This document shows, piece after piece, positions 9,355 to 17,432 of a stretch of DNA of 64,000 nucleotides. Origin of the DNA: Oscillospiraceae bacterium (GTDB lineage: Bacteria; Bacillota; Clostridia; Oscillospirales; Oscillospiraceae); NCBI GenBank assembly GCA_902795195.1, contig CADBKF010000001.1, forward strand, positions 102,112 to 166,111, given 5' to 3'. Position numbers and translations under genes: made by a program. How positions within the stretch are numbered: the first letter of the stretch is position 1; each line of letters starts with the position of its first letter. The notes under the pieces are model-generated. The model worked only from the letters and a program-made list of their open reading frames with translations, did not search any database and was not told the DNA's origin.

Positions 9355-10101
9355 ATGCGGCAATATCCGGCCTATATTTTTGACCTGTACGGGACGCTCG
9401 TGGACATTCACACCGACGAGCGGCGCCCCGCCTTCTGGCGGCAGATCGCGGCAGATTTTGCGACCCACGGAGCGGCTTATGCTCCCCATGCGCTGCGGGA
9501 GGCCTACCTGCGCGCCTGCGCAGCGGAGACGACGCGCCTGGCACAGACCGGCGGCTGTCCGGAAGAGGAGATCGAGATCGACCTTGCGCCGGTCTTCTCC
9601 GCGCTCTACAGCGCGAAGGGGATCGCGGCGGATGCGGCTTTGATCGCCGAAACCGCCTGGCAGTTCCGGCGGGCCTCGACCTGCCATCTGCGCGCCTATG
9701 CCGGCGCAGCCGAGCTGCTGCAGGCGCTGCGGGCACAGGGGAGAAGAGTGCTGCTGCTGTCCAACGCGCAGGCGCTGTTCACCTGGCCGGAGCTGCGGCA
9801 GCTGGGGCTGGCGGACGGCTTCGATGCGGTCTACATCTCATCGAGCTGCGGCTTCCGCAAGCCCGCCCGGCAGTTTATGGACCGCCTGCTGACAGAGCAG
9901 CGGCTCTCCCCGGAGGACTGCCTGATGATCGGAAATGACCCAAATTCCGATATGGCCGTTGCCAACGCCGTGGGAATGGACAGCTTTTATCTCCGATCCG
10001 CCACCTCGCCGGACATCGCCCCGGAAAACGCCGCGGCAACGTATGCCCAGGCCCATATCGACCTCAGAAGGCTGAAAAAAGAACTGCTGCACAAAGAATA
10101 A
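9355..10101 (+). CDS. HAD-superfamily hydrolase
   Basis: 248 residues with a haloacid-dehalogenase Rossmann fold. Motif I is FDLYGTLVD: the nucleophile Asp is present but the usual second Asp is Tyr, as in several subfamilies. Motif II is the serine in LLLSNAQ, motif III the Lys in GFRKP, and motif IV GNDPNSD. The helical cap lies between residues 20 and 100. It is probably a phosphatase of a small metabolite; the substrate is unknown. The ATG at 9355 follows AAGGAG. Its last codons form the left arm of a long hairpin shared with the ackA terminator. Confidence 0.87.
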   Translation: MRQYPAYIFDLYGTLVDIHTDERRPAFWRQIAADFATHGAAYAPHALREAYLRACAAETTRLAQTGGCPEEEIEIDLAPVFSALYSAKGIAADAALIAETAWQFRRASTCHLRAYAGAAELLQALRAQGRRVLLLSNAQALFTWPELRQLGLADGFDAVYISSSCGFRKPARQFMDRLLTEQRLSPEDCLMIGNDPNSDMAVANAVGMDSFYLRSATSPDIAPENAAATYAQAHIDLRRLKKELLHKE

Positions 10102-10136
10102 ACCGCCCACCGGGCGGTTTATTCTTTGTGCAGCAG
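10084..10136. terminator. 53-bp perfect hairpin, bidirectional terminator
   Basis: A 25-bp perfect stem (10084-10108 with 10112-10136) around a 3-nt loop. It contains the stop codon of the HAD gene in its left arm and lies just beyond the ackA stop. The core GC stem followed by TTTATTCTTT can terminate both convergent genes. Confidence 0.88.
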
Positions 10137-10149
10137 ATATAACAATCGT

Positions 10150-11340
10150 TTACTTGGACAGCTCCGCGGTATCCTGGGCGATGACCAGCTCTTCGTTCGT
10201 GGGGATGACCCAGACCGTGACCTTGGAGTCGGGCGCGGAGATGATGCGCTCGTCGCCTCTCTGGGCGTTCTTCTCGGGGTCGAGCTTGACGCCGAGGAAT
10301 TCCAGACCCTCGCAGACTGCGGCGCGGGTGTTGGCGCCATTTTCGCCGACGCCGGCGGTGAAGACCAGCACATCCAGACCGCCCAGGGCAGCGGCATAGG
10401 CGCCGATATACTTCTTGACCTCGTAGCAGAACTTCTCGAGGGCCAGCTTGCATTTTTCGTTGCCCTCAGCCGCACCGGCCTCGAGGTCGCGGAAGTCGGA
10501 GCTCAGCCCGCCGGACAGGGCCAGCACGCCGGACTTCTTGTTGAAGATCGTGAGCACCTCGTCGATGCTCTTGTTGTACTTGTTGGCAATGAACTGCGCG
10601 ACAGTGGTGTCCACGTCGCCGGCGCGGGTGCCCATGGGAACACCGGCCAGAGGGCCAAGGCCCATGGAGGTATCCTGGCACTTGCAGTCCTTGATGGCGC
10701 ACAGGGAGGAGCCGTTGCCCAGGTGGCAGTTGATGACCTTGAGGTCAGTGCGGCCCATGAGCTTGGCAACGCGGTCGGCGATGTAGCGGTGGGATGTGCC
10801 GTGGAAGCCGTAGCGCCGCAGGGAGTCGTTCTCGTAATATTCGTCAGGGATGGCGTAGCGGTAGGCCTTGGGGGGCATGGTCATGTGGAAGGCTGTGTCG
10901 AACACCGCAACCTGCGGCTTGGTCGGCATGATCTTCTGGCAGGCCTCGATGCCCATGAGGTTGGCCGGGTTGTGCAGGGGGCCGAGGGGGATGCACTCGC
11001 GGATGGCTTCCTTGCAGGCATCGTCGATGCGGCAGGAGGCCGTGAACTTTGCGCCGCCGTGCAGCACGCGATGGCCGACGGCATCGATCTCATCGACGGA
11101 CTTGACCACGCCGTTGACCTCGTCGACCAGGATATCCAGGACCGCGGTCATGGCCTCGGAATGGGTGGGCATGGGGATCTCACGGACGACCTTGATGTCC
11201 TTGGCGGGCACCCGATGGGTCAGTCTGCCGTCGATGCCGATGCGCTCGCACAGGCCCTTGGCGAAGACGTCGCCGGTATCCGGGTCCATCAGCTGGTACT
11301 TGAGCGAAGAGCTGCCTGCGTTGATGACAAGAATTTTCAT
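10150..11340 (-). CDS. ackA: Acetate kinase
   Basis: Converts acetyl phosphate and ADP to acetate and ATP, the energy-yielding end of acetate fermentation. It has the N-terminal NAGSSSLKYQ, HRVLHGG, FDTAFH, YGFHGTSH and MGTRAGDVD, all typical of acetokinase. 396 residues, normal length. The start at 11340 follows AGGAGTGTGACGT. No pta gene is adjacent, which is common in this group. The downstream end is a strong hairpin shared with the convergent HAD gene. Confidence 0.97.
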   Translation of the reverse strand: MKILVINAGSSSLKYQLMDPDTGDVFAKGLCERIGIDGRLTHRVPAKDIKVVREIPMPTHSEAMTAVLDILVDEVNGVVKSVDEIDAVGHRVLHGGAKFTASCRIDDACKEAIRECIPLGPLHNPANLMGIEACQKIMPTKPQVAVFDTAFHMTMPPKAYRYAIPDEYYENDSLRRYGFHGTSHRYIADRVAKLMGRTDLKVINCHLGNGSSLCAIKDCKCQDTSMGLGPLAGVPMGTRAGDVDTTVAQFIANKYNKSIDEVLTIFNKKSGVLALSGGLSSDFRDLEAGAAEGNEKCKLALEKFCYEVKKYIGAYAAALGGLDVLVFTAGVGENGANTRAAVCEGLEFLGVKLDPEKNAQRGDERIISAPDSKVTVWVIPTNEELVIAQDTAELSK

Positions 11341-11450
11341 ACGTCACACTCCTAAAAAATCTCTATGAATTCGTTGTATTTTGTGCTAAACTACATACAG
11401 TTACATTGTATACCAAAATTTGCAGGATAGCAAGGGAAAATTTCGGAAAG

Positions 11451-12641
11451 ATGAAAACTGTCGGGATCATTTGTGAATATAACCCGTTCCACAACGGCCA
11501 CGCCAAGCAGCTGCGCCGGATTCGGGAACGATACGGCGAAAACGCGGCGATCGTCTGCCTGATGAGCGGCAATTATGTGCAGCGGGGCGAGCCGGCTTTG
11601 TTTGACAAGACGATCCGCGCCCGCGCGGCGGTGGAATGCGGGGCGGACCTCGTGCTCGAGCTGCCCGTGACCTATGCGCTTCGTTCTGCCGAGGGCTTTG
11701 CCGACGGCGGCGTGGAGCTTCTGGACGGCCTGGGCGTGGACGCGCTCTGCTTTGGCTGCGAGTGCGGCGACGATAATTTAATTATGTCAACCGCAAGGGA
11801 GCTGTTGACGCCGGCGTTTGCAGAACGGCTGCACAAGGCGCTCGAGCGCGGCGTGTCCTTTGCAGCCGCCCGGGCAGAGGCGCTGGCGCAGACCCTGCCG
11901 CCGACCGCCCTGGAACGCCCAAACGACATTCTGGCGGTCGAATACTGCAAGGCGCTCCTCCGGCGTGGCAGCGGCATGGAGGTGTTTGCCATCGCCAGAG
12001 AAGGAGACTACCACGGGACGGCGGAAAACGCCGAAAACCCCTCTGCCTCCTTCCTGCGCGGGCAGATCGGGCGCGGAGAGGCTTGGCAGTCTGCTGTGCC
12101 GGAAGCTGCCGCGGCACTCTACGAGGCCGCGCCGCGCTATACCCTGGCAGCCGGGGAGCGGGCGGTGCTGGCAAGGCTGCGCACGCTGCCGGATGCGGTC
12201 TTCGAGGCCCTGCCCTTTGGCAGCGAGGGCCTGTGGCGGCGCTTCATGCGCGCCTGCCGGACGGAAGTGGGCGTCGAGGCGATCATCACCGCCACCAAAT
12301 CCAAGCGCTACGCCAGGACCCGCATCCAGCGGATGCTGATCTGCGCCTACCTTGGCCTGACGGAGACAGATCTGCAAAGTACGGCCCCCTATGTCCGCAT
12401 CCTGGCCTTCAACGAGACCGGGCGTAACTTCCTCCGTGTGCAGAAAAACAAAAGAAGGACCTCTGAGATGATGTCTTTGCACAGCTATCAACCCCTATGT
12501 GTTAACGCAGGGCAAAGGCTTGAAAACGCAGAGCTCTATGAAAAAGAATGTCTTGCAGCAGATTTATTTTCACTATTATCAAATGAAAACCCGTTGAGCT
12601 ACAAAAAAGAACAAGACTATAGAACTTGGTATTGCAAATAG
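11451..12641 (+). CDS. tmcAL: tRNA(Met) cytidine acetate ligase (YlbM family)
   Basis: In Bacillus the enzyme acetylates the wobble cytidine of elongator tRNA-Met using acetate and ATP; the neighbouring ackA also handles acetate. The nucleotidyltransferase motif is GIICEYNPFHNGH at residues 4-16, with MSGNYVQRG and a downstream ALLRRGSGM region. 396 residues. The start at 11451 matches the family N-terminus; its ribosome-binding site is weak (CGGAAAG directly upstream). From about 12430 the base composition drops sharply to AT-rich although the reading frame stays family-like to the end, so the 3' end joins the accessory island. Confidence 0.9.
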   Translation: MKTVGIICEYNPFHNGHAKQLRRIRERYGENAAIVCLMSGNYVQRGEPALFDKTIRARAAVECGADLVLELPVTYALRSAEGFADGGVELLDGLGVDALCFGCECGDDNLIMSTARELLTPAFAERLHKALERGVSFAAARAEALAQTLPPTALERPNDILAVEYCKALLRRGSGMEVFAIAREGDYHGTAENAENPSASFLRGQIGRGEAWQSAVPEAAAALYEAAPRYTLAAGERAVLARLRTLPDAVFEALPFGSEGLWRRFMRACRTEVGVEAIITATKSKRYARTRIQRMLICAYLGLTETDLQSTAPYVRILAFNETGRNFLRVQKNKRRTSEMMSLHSYQPLCVNAGQRLENAELYEKECLAADLFSLLSNENPLSYKKEQDYRTWYCK

Positions 12642-12657
12642 TTTTATCAGGATAATA

Positions 12658-12698
12658 AGAAATGGCCACGCTCTACGCGTGACCGTTTCTATTCTTTT
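12658..12698 (+). terminator. Terminator after tmcAL
   Basis: A 14-bp imperfect stem (12658-12671 with 12677-12690, two G-T pairs) with a 5-nt loop, followed by ATTCTTTT. Confidence 0.65.
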
Positions 12699-12725
12699 AC
12701 TACCGAATATTTGGAAAATCTATCA

Positions 12726-13514
12726 TTATCGACCTGTGGTCATTAAATCGTATGTTTTAAGGAAGTTGTTCCAACGCTGTTCCTCGAGACTGCACTGAGA
12801 ATTATATGCAGTAATCGCATTGCTTGTCGCAGAAAAAGATTGTAATTGAGTTTGACGAACAGATTCATTCAATAAGTTTCTAGTCAAACTGTTTCCATCA
12901 TTTATGGCATCATAAAGTGTGTGCTGATTTGTTTTGATCTGCTCAAGGTTTTTGATGACTTGGTCCATTTTATCGAGCAATTTACCCCAACGTACGTCTT
13001 CCCGATATGTATTGTAGGCACCACTTGAGCCTCCAAGTTCAGTGCAGATTCCAGAAGCAAAATATTCATAGAACGAGCAAACAGCATTCAAATTCTGGTA
13101 AGATGGGTAAATGTTGCCGGCTTCATAATAGCGTTTTAGGAAAGAAAGCGTTTGGTTATGCTGTGCTACTAATTCATTCTTCATAGTTTCCAACTTCTTT
13201 GCCTGCTGAAGCTCGTTTTCAACTCTTTTTTTGTCATTATCCAGATTCTTATAGTATTTGTTTCTCAACTCATCATCAGCGCTGTTTTCTCTTGAACGTT
13301 CAACAAGCCAAACAATGATACTGACAAAGAAACTGCCAGCAAGTGCGATCGCACCAAACTTAATAGCACCACCGATTAAACCGCCGATTTTTCCCAATAG
13401 CCCTTTTTCGGTAACGAGGCCAACAATACCGCCTATAATTGCACCGGCAAGCACACCAATCATTGCAACTGCAGCTAAAGTATCCGTGAATTTTGATTTT
13501 TCAACAACTTCCAT
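12726..13514 (-). CDS. Two-helix membrane protein with coiled coil, unknown function
   Basis: 262 residues in an AT-rich island. Residues 12-35 and 42-70 are glycine-rich hydrophobic segments typical of a membrane hairpin, followed by a charged coiled coil near 75-125 and a Gln/Asn-rich helical C-terminus. No recognised family. The ATG at 13514 has no ribosome-binding site. The frame is open upstream and would join the 55-codon frame at 13475-13642 if the A6 run were A7, so this is probably the larger part of one broken or phase-variable gene of about 300 residues. Confidence 0.6.
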   Translation of the reverse strand: MEVVEKSKFTDTLAAVAMIGVLAGAIIGGIVGLVTEKGLLGKIGGLIGGAIKFGAIALAGSFFVSIIVWLVERSRENSADDELRNKYYKNLDNDKKRVENELQQAKKLETMKNELVAQHNQTLSFLKRYYEAGNIYPSYQNLNAVCSFYEYFASGICTELGGSSGAYNTYREDVRWGKLLDKMDQVIKNLEQIKTNQHTLYDAINDGNSLTRNLLNESVRQTQLQSFSATSNAITAYNSQCSLEEQRWNNFLKTYDLMTTGR

Positions 13515-13642
13515 ATAAAACTGCTTTTTTGGCCAAGGGAACGAATCTTTTTGTCAAGACCCTGGATTGTTCCTTGCTGTGTGTAGGATTGCTTCTCAAG
13601 AGTTATTGCCCCTTGTAAGTACTTAAGCATATCTCCTTCCAT
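13475..13642 (-). CDS. 55-residue coding start of the island membrane protein
   Basis: Begins with ATG at 13642, 7 nt after a clear GGAGG, and reads 55 codons to TAG at 13475, overlapping the next gene by 40 nt. The first 40 residues look like an amphipathic coiled-coil N-terminus (MEGDMLKYLQG, then IQGLDKKIRSLGQK). Adding one base to the homopolymer at 13525-13530 would fuse it in frame to the downstream 262-residue protein, giving GQKKQFYMEVVEK at the join. It is therefore likely the true N-terminus of that gene rather than an independent protein. Too short to place in a family. Confidence 0.5.
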   Translation of the reverse strand: MEGDMLKYLQGAITLEKQSYTQQGTIQGLDKKIRSLGQKSSFIWKLLKNQNSRIL

Positions 13643-13773
13643 GATAGAACCTCCGATTTATAATGTGGTTGAGTTATAAGCAAAACCAGTATAGATGAAA
13701 TTTATCTAAAAGTCAATAGATAATAAATATCTGAATATAATATTGTAGCAAAATCTATTGGCGGTGAAGTATC

Positions 13774-13986
13774 ATAAAAAACAGAATTCGTGAATTAAGA
13801 GAGGATGCCGACTTGACGCAACAGCAGCTTGCAGACGCAATCGGGATCACTCAAAGAAAGTACAGCTATCTAGAAACAGGAACTCAACAATGGACAGACG
13901 AATTGCTCGTTCTGCTATCAAAGTACTATGATGTAAGTATTGACTTTCTGCTATGTCAAACAGATAACCCGAGAAGATACAAATAA
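13774..13986 (+). CDS. Xre/Cro-type HTH regulator with no canonical start codon
   Basis: An open frame of 70 codons encoding a helix-turn-helix protein: RIRELREDADLTQQQLADAI, then ITQRKYSYLETG and YYDVSIDFLL, the normal signature of the Cro/C1 family. The expected start sits at ATA (13774) or ATC (13771), with GGTGA just upstream, because a stop lies at 13765-13767 and no ATG, GTG or TTG occurs before codon 14. Either a rare start codon is used or the gene has lost its start. AT-rich like the rest of the island. It points away from the split membrane gene and could regulate it. Confidence 0.5.
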   Translation: MKNRIRELREDADLTQQQLADAIGITQRKYSYLETGTQQWTDELLVLLSKYYDVSIDFLLCQTDNPRRYK

Positions 13987-14010
13987 AATCAAATTTTTCA
14001 AAAAAAACAC

Positions 14011-14039
14011 TTGCAAATCTTGAAGGGTTGTGCTATTAT
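14011..14039 (+). promoter_or_regulatory. Promoter of rpmE
   Basis: TTGCAA and TATTAT with a 17-bp spacer, about 70 bp upstream of the rpmE start. Confidence 0.85.
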
Positions 14040-14061
14040 ATCCGGGCTGATTAAAAAATCA

Positions 14062-14082
14062 CGGGGCAACATGCCCTTTTTA
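14062..14082 (+). promoter_or_regulatory. Hairpin plus T-run in the rpmE leader
   Basis: GGGC and GCCC flank a 5-nt loop and are followed by six T in the 5' leader of rpmE. It may be an attenuator or part of a ribosomal-protein leader; the stem is short, so the call is weak. Confidence 0.35.
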
Positions 14083-14106
14083 CCAAAGAAGAAAGAGGTG
14101 AATGCA

Positions 14107-14307
14107 ATGAAGGAAGGTATCCATCCCAAGTACGAACAGACGACCATTCGGTGTGCCTGCGGCGCTGTCATCGAAACCGGCTCCACCAAAAAGGACATCA
14201 AAGTTGAAATCTGCTCCAAGTGCCACCCTTTCTACACCGGCAAGCAGAAGCTGGTCGACACCGGTGGACGTGTTGATCGTTTCAACAAGAAATACGGCCT
14301 GAAGTAA
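14107..14307 (+). CDS. rpmE: 50S ribosomal protein L31
   Basis: A 66-residue component of the large ribosomal subunit. It is the zinc-binding (C+) form, with cysteines in RCACGAV and the pair in ICSKCHPF, and ends in the typical [12 protein letters not shown]. The ATG at 14107 lies after AGAGGTG. It has its own promoter at 14011-14039 and a terminator right after, so it is probably transcribed alone. It marks the return to normal high-GC chromosome after the AT-rich island. Confidence 0.97.
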   Translation: MKEGIHPKYEQTTIRCACGAVIETGSTKKDIKVEICSKCHPFYTGKQKLVDTGGRVDRFNKKYGLK

Positions 14308-14315
14308 GTAAAGCC

Positions 14316-14350
14316 AAGCCCGCACCCCATTGCAAGGTGCGGGCTTTTTC
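14316..14350 (+). terminator. Terminator after rpmE
   Basis: An 11-bp stem (14316-14326 with 14336-14346) with a 9-nt loop, ending in a run of T. Confidence 0.9.
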
Positions 14351-14358
14351 CTTATGTT

Positions 14359-14419
14359 TGTCATCCGGAGCGCAGCGAAGGATCTCAGGATTCTTCGGCG
14401 CAGGCGCCTGAGAATGACA
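14359..14419. repeat. MITE-like element, TGTCAT...ATGACA ends
   Basis: A 61-bp element with short inverted ends TGTCAT and ATGACA. Its right end, CGCCTGAGAATGACA, is 14 of 15 identical to the right end of a second copy at 45368-45401. It lies between the rpmE terminator and hflX. Confidence 0.55.
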
Positions 14420-14433
14420 GGGGAGAGAACAGT

Positions 14434-15684
14434 ATGGAACAACACAAAATGGAACGTGCGATCCTGGCGGGGCTGGCTGCCGACTGCTTCAGGAAAGAGG
14501 AGCAGGCGACCGAGGAATCGCTCGACGAGCTTGAGGCCCTGCTAGAGACCGCCGGCGGCGAATGCGTCGGCAAGGTGCTGCAGAACCGGCACGCGCCCGA
14601 TCCCCACAGCTTTGTGGGCGAGGGCAAGGCCGAGGAGATCAGGGAACTGGCGGAGGCCAACGAGGCCACGATGGTCATCTTTGACAACGAGCTCTCCCCC
14701 AGCCAGATCCGGGCGCTCGAGGACATCACCGGCACCACCGTGCTCGACCGCAGCGCCCTGATCCTCGACATCTTTGCCCAAAGGGCCAAGACCGCCGAGG
14801 GCCGCCTGCAGGTGGAGCTGGCGCAGTATAAATACCTTTTGCCGCGCCTGTCCGGCATGGGCAAGTCCCTGTCCCGGCTCGGCGGCGGCATCGGCACGCG
14901 CGGACCCGGCGAAACCAAGCTGGAAACCGACCGCCGGCACATCCGCACGCGGATCGCCCGGCTCGAGGAGGAGCTCGAGCAGGTGCGAAAGGTGCGCAGC
15001 GTCCAGCGCCAGCGCCGGCAGAAGAACGCGGTGCCGGTGGTGGCCCTGGTGGGCTACACCAACGCGGGCAAGTCCACGATCCTGAACCGGCTGACCGACG
15101 CGGGCATCCCCGCGAACGACCGCCTGTTTGACACGCTCGACACCACCACCCGGCAGCTTACGGTCTCGGACAACCTCTCGGTTCTGCTCTCGGACACCGT
15201 CGGCTTCATCGCCAAGCTGCCGCACCATCTGATCCAGGCCTTCCGCGCAACGCTCGAGGAGCTGGAATACGCGGACCTTCTGATCCACGTGATCGACGCC
15301 TCGGACCCCGAGCGCGAGGAACATATCGCGGTCGTGGATCGTCTCATTGAACAGCTGGCAAAGCCCGACACGCCGGTCATCCGCTGCTACAACAAGGCGG
15401 ACCTGGTCGAGCGCGCGGAGTGGATCGTCGGCACGAACAACGTGGCGATTTCCGCCAAAACCGGCGATAATCTGGATGATCTGCTCAAAATGATCGACCG
15501 GGAATTGTGCAAAGCGCTGCATCGCGGCGTGTTCCTGCTGCCCTACAGTATGGCCGGCATGATCGACAAGCTGCACAGCGAGGCCCAGGTCCTGCGCGTG
15601 GAGTACAAGACCGAGGGCATCGAGATCGAGGCCGTGGTGGACGAGGTGCTCTATGGCAGGCTCAGGCAATATGAGGTAACGTGA
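14434..15684 (+). CDS. hflX: GTPase HflX
   Basis: Ribosome-binding GTPase that splits stalled or heat-damaged ribosomes. The N-terminal HflX domain and Gly-rich linker (GGGIGTRGPGETKLE) precede a G domain with GYTNAGKST (P-loop), DTVGF (G3) and NKAD (G4). 416 residues. The start at 14434 follows AGGGGAGAG. Its stop overlaps the start of the YigZ gene by one base, so the two are translationally coupled. Confidence 0.95.
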   Translation: MEQHKMERAILAGLAADCFRKEEQATEESLDELEALLETAGGECVGKVLQNRHAPDPHSFVGEGKAEEIRELAEANEATMVIFDNELSPSQIRALEDITGTTVLDRSALILDIFAQRAKTAEGRLQVELAQYKYLLPRLSGMGKSLSRLGGGIGTRGPGETKLETDRRHIRTRIARLEEELEQVRKVRSVQRQRRQKNAVPVVALVGYTNAGKSTILNRLTDAGIPANDRLFDTLDTTTRQLTVSDNLSVLLSDTVGFIAKLPHHLIQAFRATLEELEYADLLIHVIDASDPEREEHIAVVDRLIEQLAKPDTPVIRCYNKADLVERAEWIVGTNNVAISAKTGDNLDDLLKMIDRELCKALHRGVFLLPYSMAGMIDKLHSEAQVLRVEYKTEGIEIEAVVDEVLYGRLRQYEVT

Positions 15685-16313
15685 TGGAAGAATACTTGGT
15701 TCCCTCGAAGGATGCGGTCACGGAGTTCACCGAGCGACGTTCGCGCTTCATCGGCCGGATCTGGGTCACGGACACGGAGGAGGAGGCGCTCTCCTGCATC
15801 AAAAAGATGCGCGAGCAGCACTGGGACGCCACCCACAACGTCTACGCCTATATCATCCACGACGGGCCCACCCGCTATTCCGACGACGGCGAGCCCCAGG
15901 GCACGGCGGGTATGCCGGTGCTCGAGGTGCTGCGGCGGGAAGGTTTACATAATGTTTGCTGTGTGGTGACGCGGTATTTTGGCGGCATCCTTTTGGGCGC
16001 GGGCGGTCTGGTCCGGGCCTATGCGCGTTCTGCCAAGGACGCGGTGGACGCAGCCGGGATCTCCGTCAAGCGGGTCTGGAAAAAGGCCGACCTCATTTTG
16101 CCCTACAGCTATTTTGAGCGCATGAAGCAGGAGCTCGAGCGCAGCGGCGGGCTGCTGCTGGATGTGGAATACAGCGCGGACGTGTGCATGCACATGATTC
16201 TGCCCAAGGCCAATTACGAGGCCTTCTGCAGGCGCGTGACCGACGTTTCGAGCGGTAAGCTCGCGCCGATGGAGCTGGGCGAGGAATATCGCGCATTCCC
16301 GGTAAATCCATGA
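15684..16313 (+). CDS. YigZ/IMPACT family protein
   Basis: A 209-residue protein of the UPF0029 (YigZ, IMPACT) family. It shows the signatures ATHNVYAYI, YSDDGEPQGTAGMP and VTRYFGGILLGAGGLVRAY, followed by a C-terminal ferredoxin-like domain. The function in bacteria is uncertain; the eukaryotic relative acts on the translation-control kinase GCN2, and linkage to hflX fits a translation role. The ATG at 15684 shares a base with the hflX stop; GTG at 15681 is an alternative. Confidence 0.92.
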   Translation: MEEYLVPSKDAVTEFTERRSRFIGRIWVTDTEEEALSCIKKMREQHWDATHNVYAYIIHDGPTRYSDDGEPQGTAGMPVLEVLRREGLHNVCCVVTRYFGGILLGAGGLVRAYARSAKDAVDAAGISVKRVWKKADLILPYSYFERMKQELERSGGLLLDVEYSADVCMHMILPKANYEAFCRRVTDVSSGKLAPMELGEEYRAFPVNP

Positions 16314-16385
16314 AAAAGAGTAAAACGCGGAAAAATTGCGTATATAGATAAATAGAGAGAAAATCGCATGGAAGGAGCGAGGCCT

Positions 16386-17390
16386 GTGACTGTTCGGGAA
16401 CGTCTGGAGCAGGAGGAATTCAGCCGGCTTGCGCCCTATGCCGCAAAGGCAGCCGAGAGCAAGGGCCGCGACCGGGCAGAGCCGGAGCGGGACGACCGCA
16501 CCTGTTATCAGCGGGATGCCGACCGCATCCTGCACAGCCGGTCCTTCCGGCGGCTCATGCACAAGACGCAGGTTTTTCTGCAGCCCGAGGGCGACCACTA
16601 CCGCACCCGCATGACCCACACGCTGGAGGTCTCGCGCGTGGCGCGGACGATCGCAAGGGCCCTGCGGCTGAACGAGGACCTCACCGAGGCCATCGTCATG
16701 GGCCATGACCTGGGCCACACGCCCTTCGGCCATGCGGGCGAGATCGCCCTGACCGAGGTGCTGGGCCGGCCCTTTTATCACAACGAGCAGTCGCTGCGCG
16801 TGGTGGAAAAGCTGGAAAAGAACGGCGACGGGCTGAACCTCACCTATGAGGTCCGGCGCGGCATCGTGGGCCACACCGGCCCCGAGATCCCCGAGACCCT
16901 GGAGGGCCGCATCGTCCGCTACGCCGACCGCATCGCCTACATCAACCACGACATCGACGACGCCATGCGCGCCGGCATCCTCAAAAACGAGGACATCCCG
17001 AAGAAGATTTCCGACGTGCTGGGCTGCACCCACTCCGAGCGCATCAACACGCTCGTGGGCGACATGATCCAGGCCTCCATGGACCGCCCGGAGATCCTTA
17101 TGACGCCCGAGATCGAGCGGGCGATGCTCGAGCTGCGGGAATTCATGTTTGAGCACGTCTACCGCAACCCCGTGGCAAAGAGCGAGGAGAGCAAGGCGCG
17201 CATCATCATCCAGGAGCTCTACAAATACTATCTCGCGCACCCGGACAAGCTGCCCGCGGATTTCCAGCCGCAGCTGGACATCGAGGGCCTGCCGCGCATC
17301 GTCTGCGACTATGTGGCCGGCATGACGGACAAGTACGCGATCTATAAGTTTTCGGAAATCTACGTTCCGTCCGCCTGGCAGGTACGGTAG
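16386..17390 (+). CDS. dGTPase-like deoxynucleoside triphosphate triphosphohydrolase
   Basis: An HD-domain enzyme that hydrolyses dNTP to deoxynucleoside and triphosphate. The metal-binding residues are seen in RMTHTLEV and MGHDLGHTPFGH, with a further Asp in VRYADRIAYINHD. 334 residues. I chose GTG at 16386 because AAGGAG lies 8 nt before it and the product begins VTVRERLEQEEF as in relatives; ATG at 16368 has a poor ribosome-binding site. It is followed by dnaG and sigA, a known Firmicutes order that suggests replication and nucleotide control in one operon. Confidence 0.9.
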   Translation: MTVRERLEQEEFSRLAPYAAKAAESKGRDRAEPERDDRTCYQRDADRILHSRSFRRLMHKTQVFLQPEGDHYRTRMTHTLEVSRVARTIARALRLNEDLTEAIVMGHDLGHTPFGHAGEIALTEVLGRPFYHNEQSLRVVEKLEKNGDGLNLTYEVRRGIVGHTGPEIPETLEGRIVRYADRIAYINHDIDDAMRAGILKNEDIPKKISDVLGCTHSERINTLVGDMIQASMDRPEILMTPEIERAMLELREFMFEHVYRNPVAKSEESKARIIIQELYKYYLAHPDKLPADFQPQLDIEGLPRIVCDYVAGMTDKYAIYKFSEIYVPSAWQVR

Positions 17391-17432
17391 ACAGCGAGGC
17401 GAGTACACAGAAAAGAGAAGGGAGGTCCGGGT

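Noticed and set aside
12726..13986. Island genes considered as a toxin-antitoxin or phage-defence pair
   Set aside because: The HTH gene and membrane gene are divergent, one is split and one has no start codon; no nuclease, kinase or toxin motif is visible.
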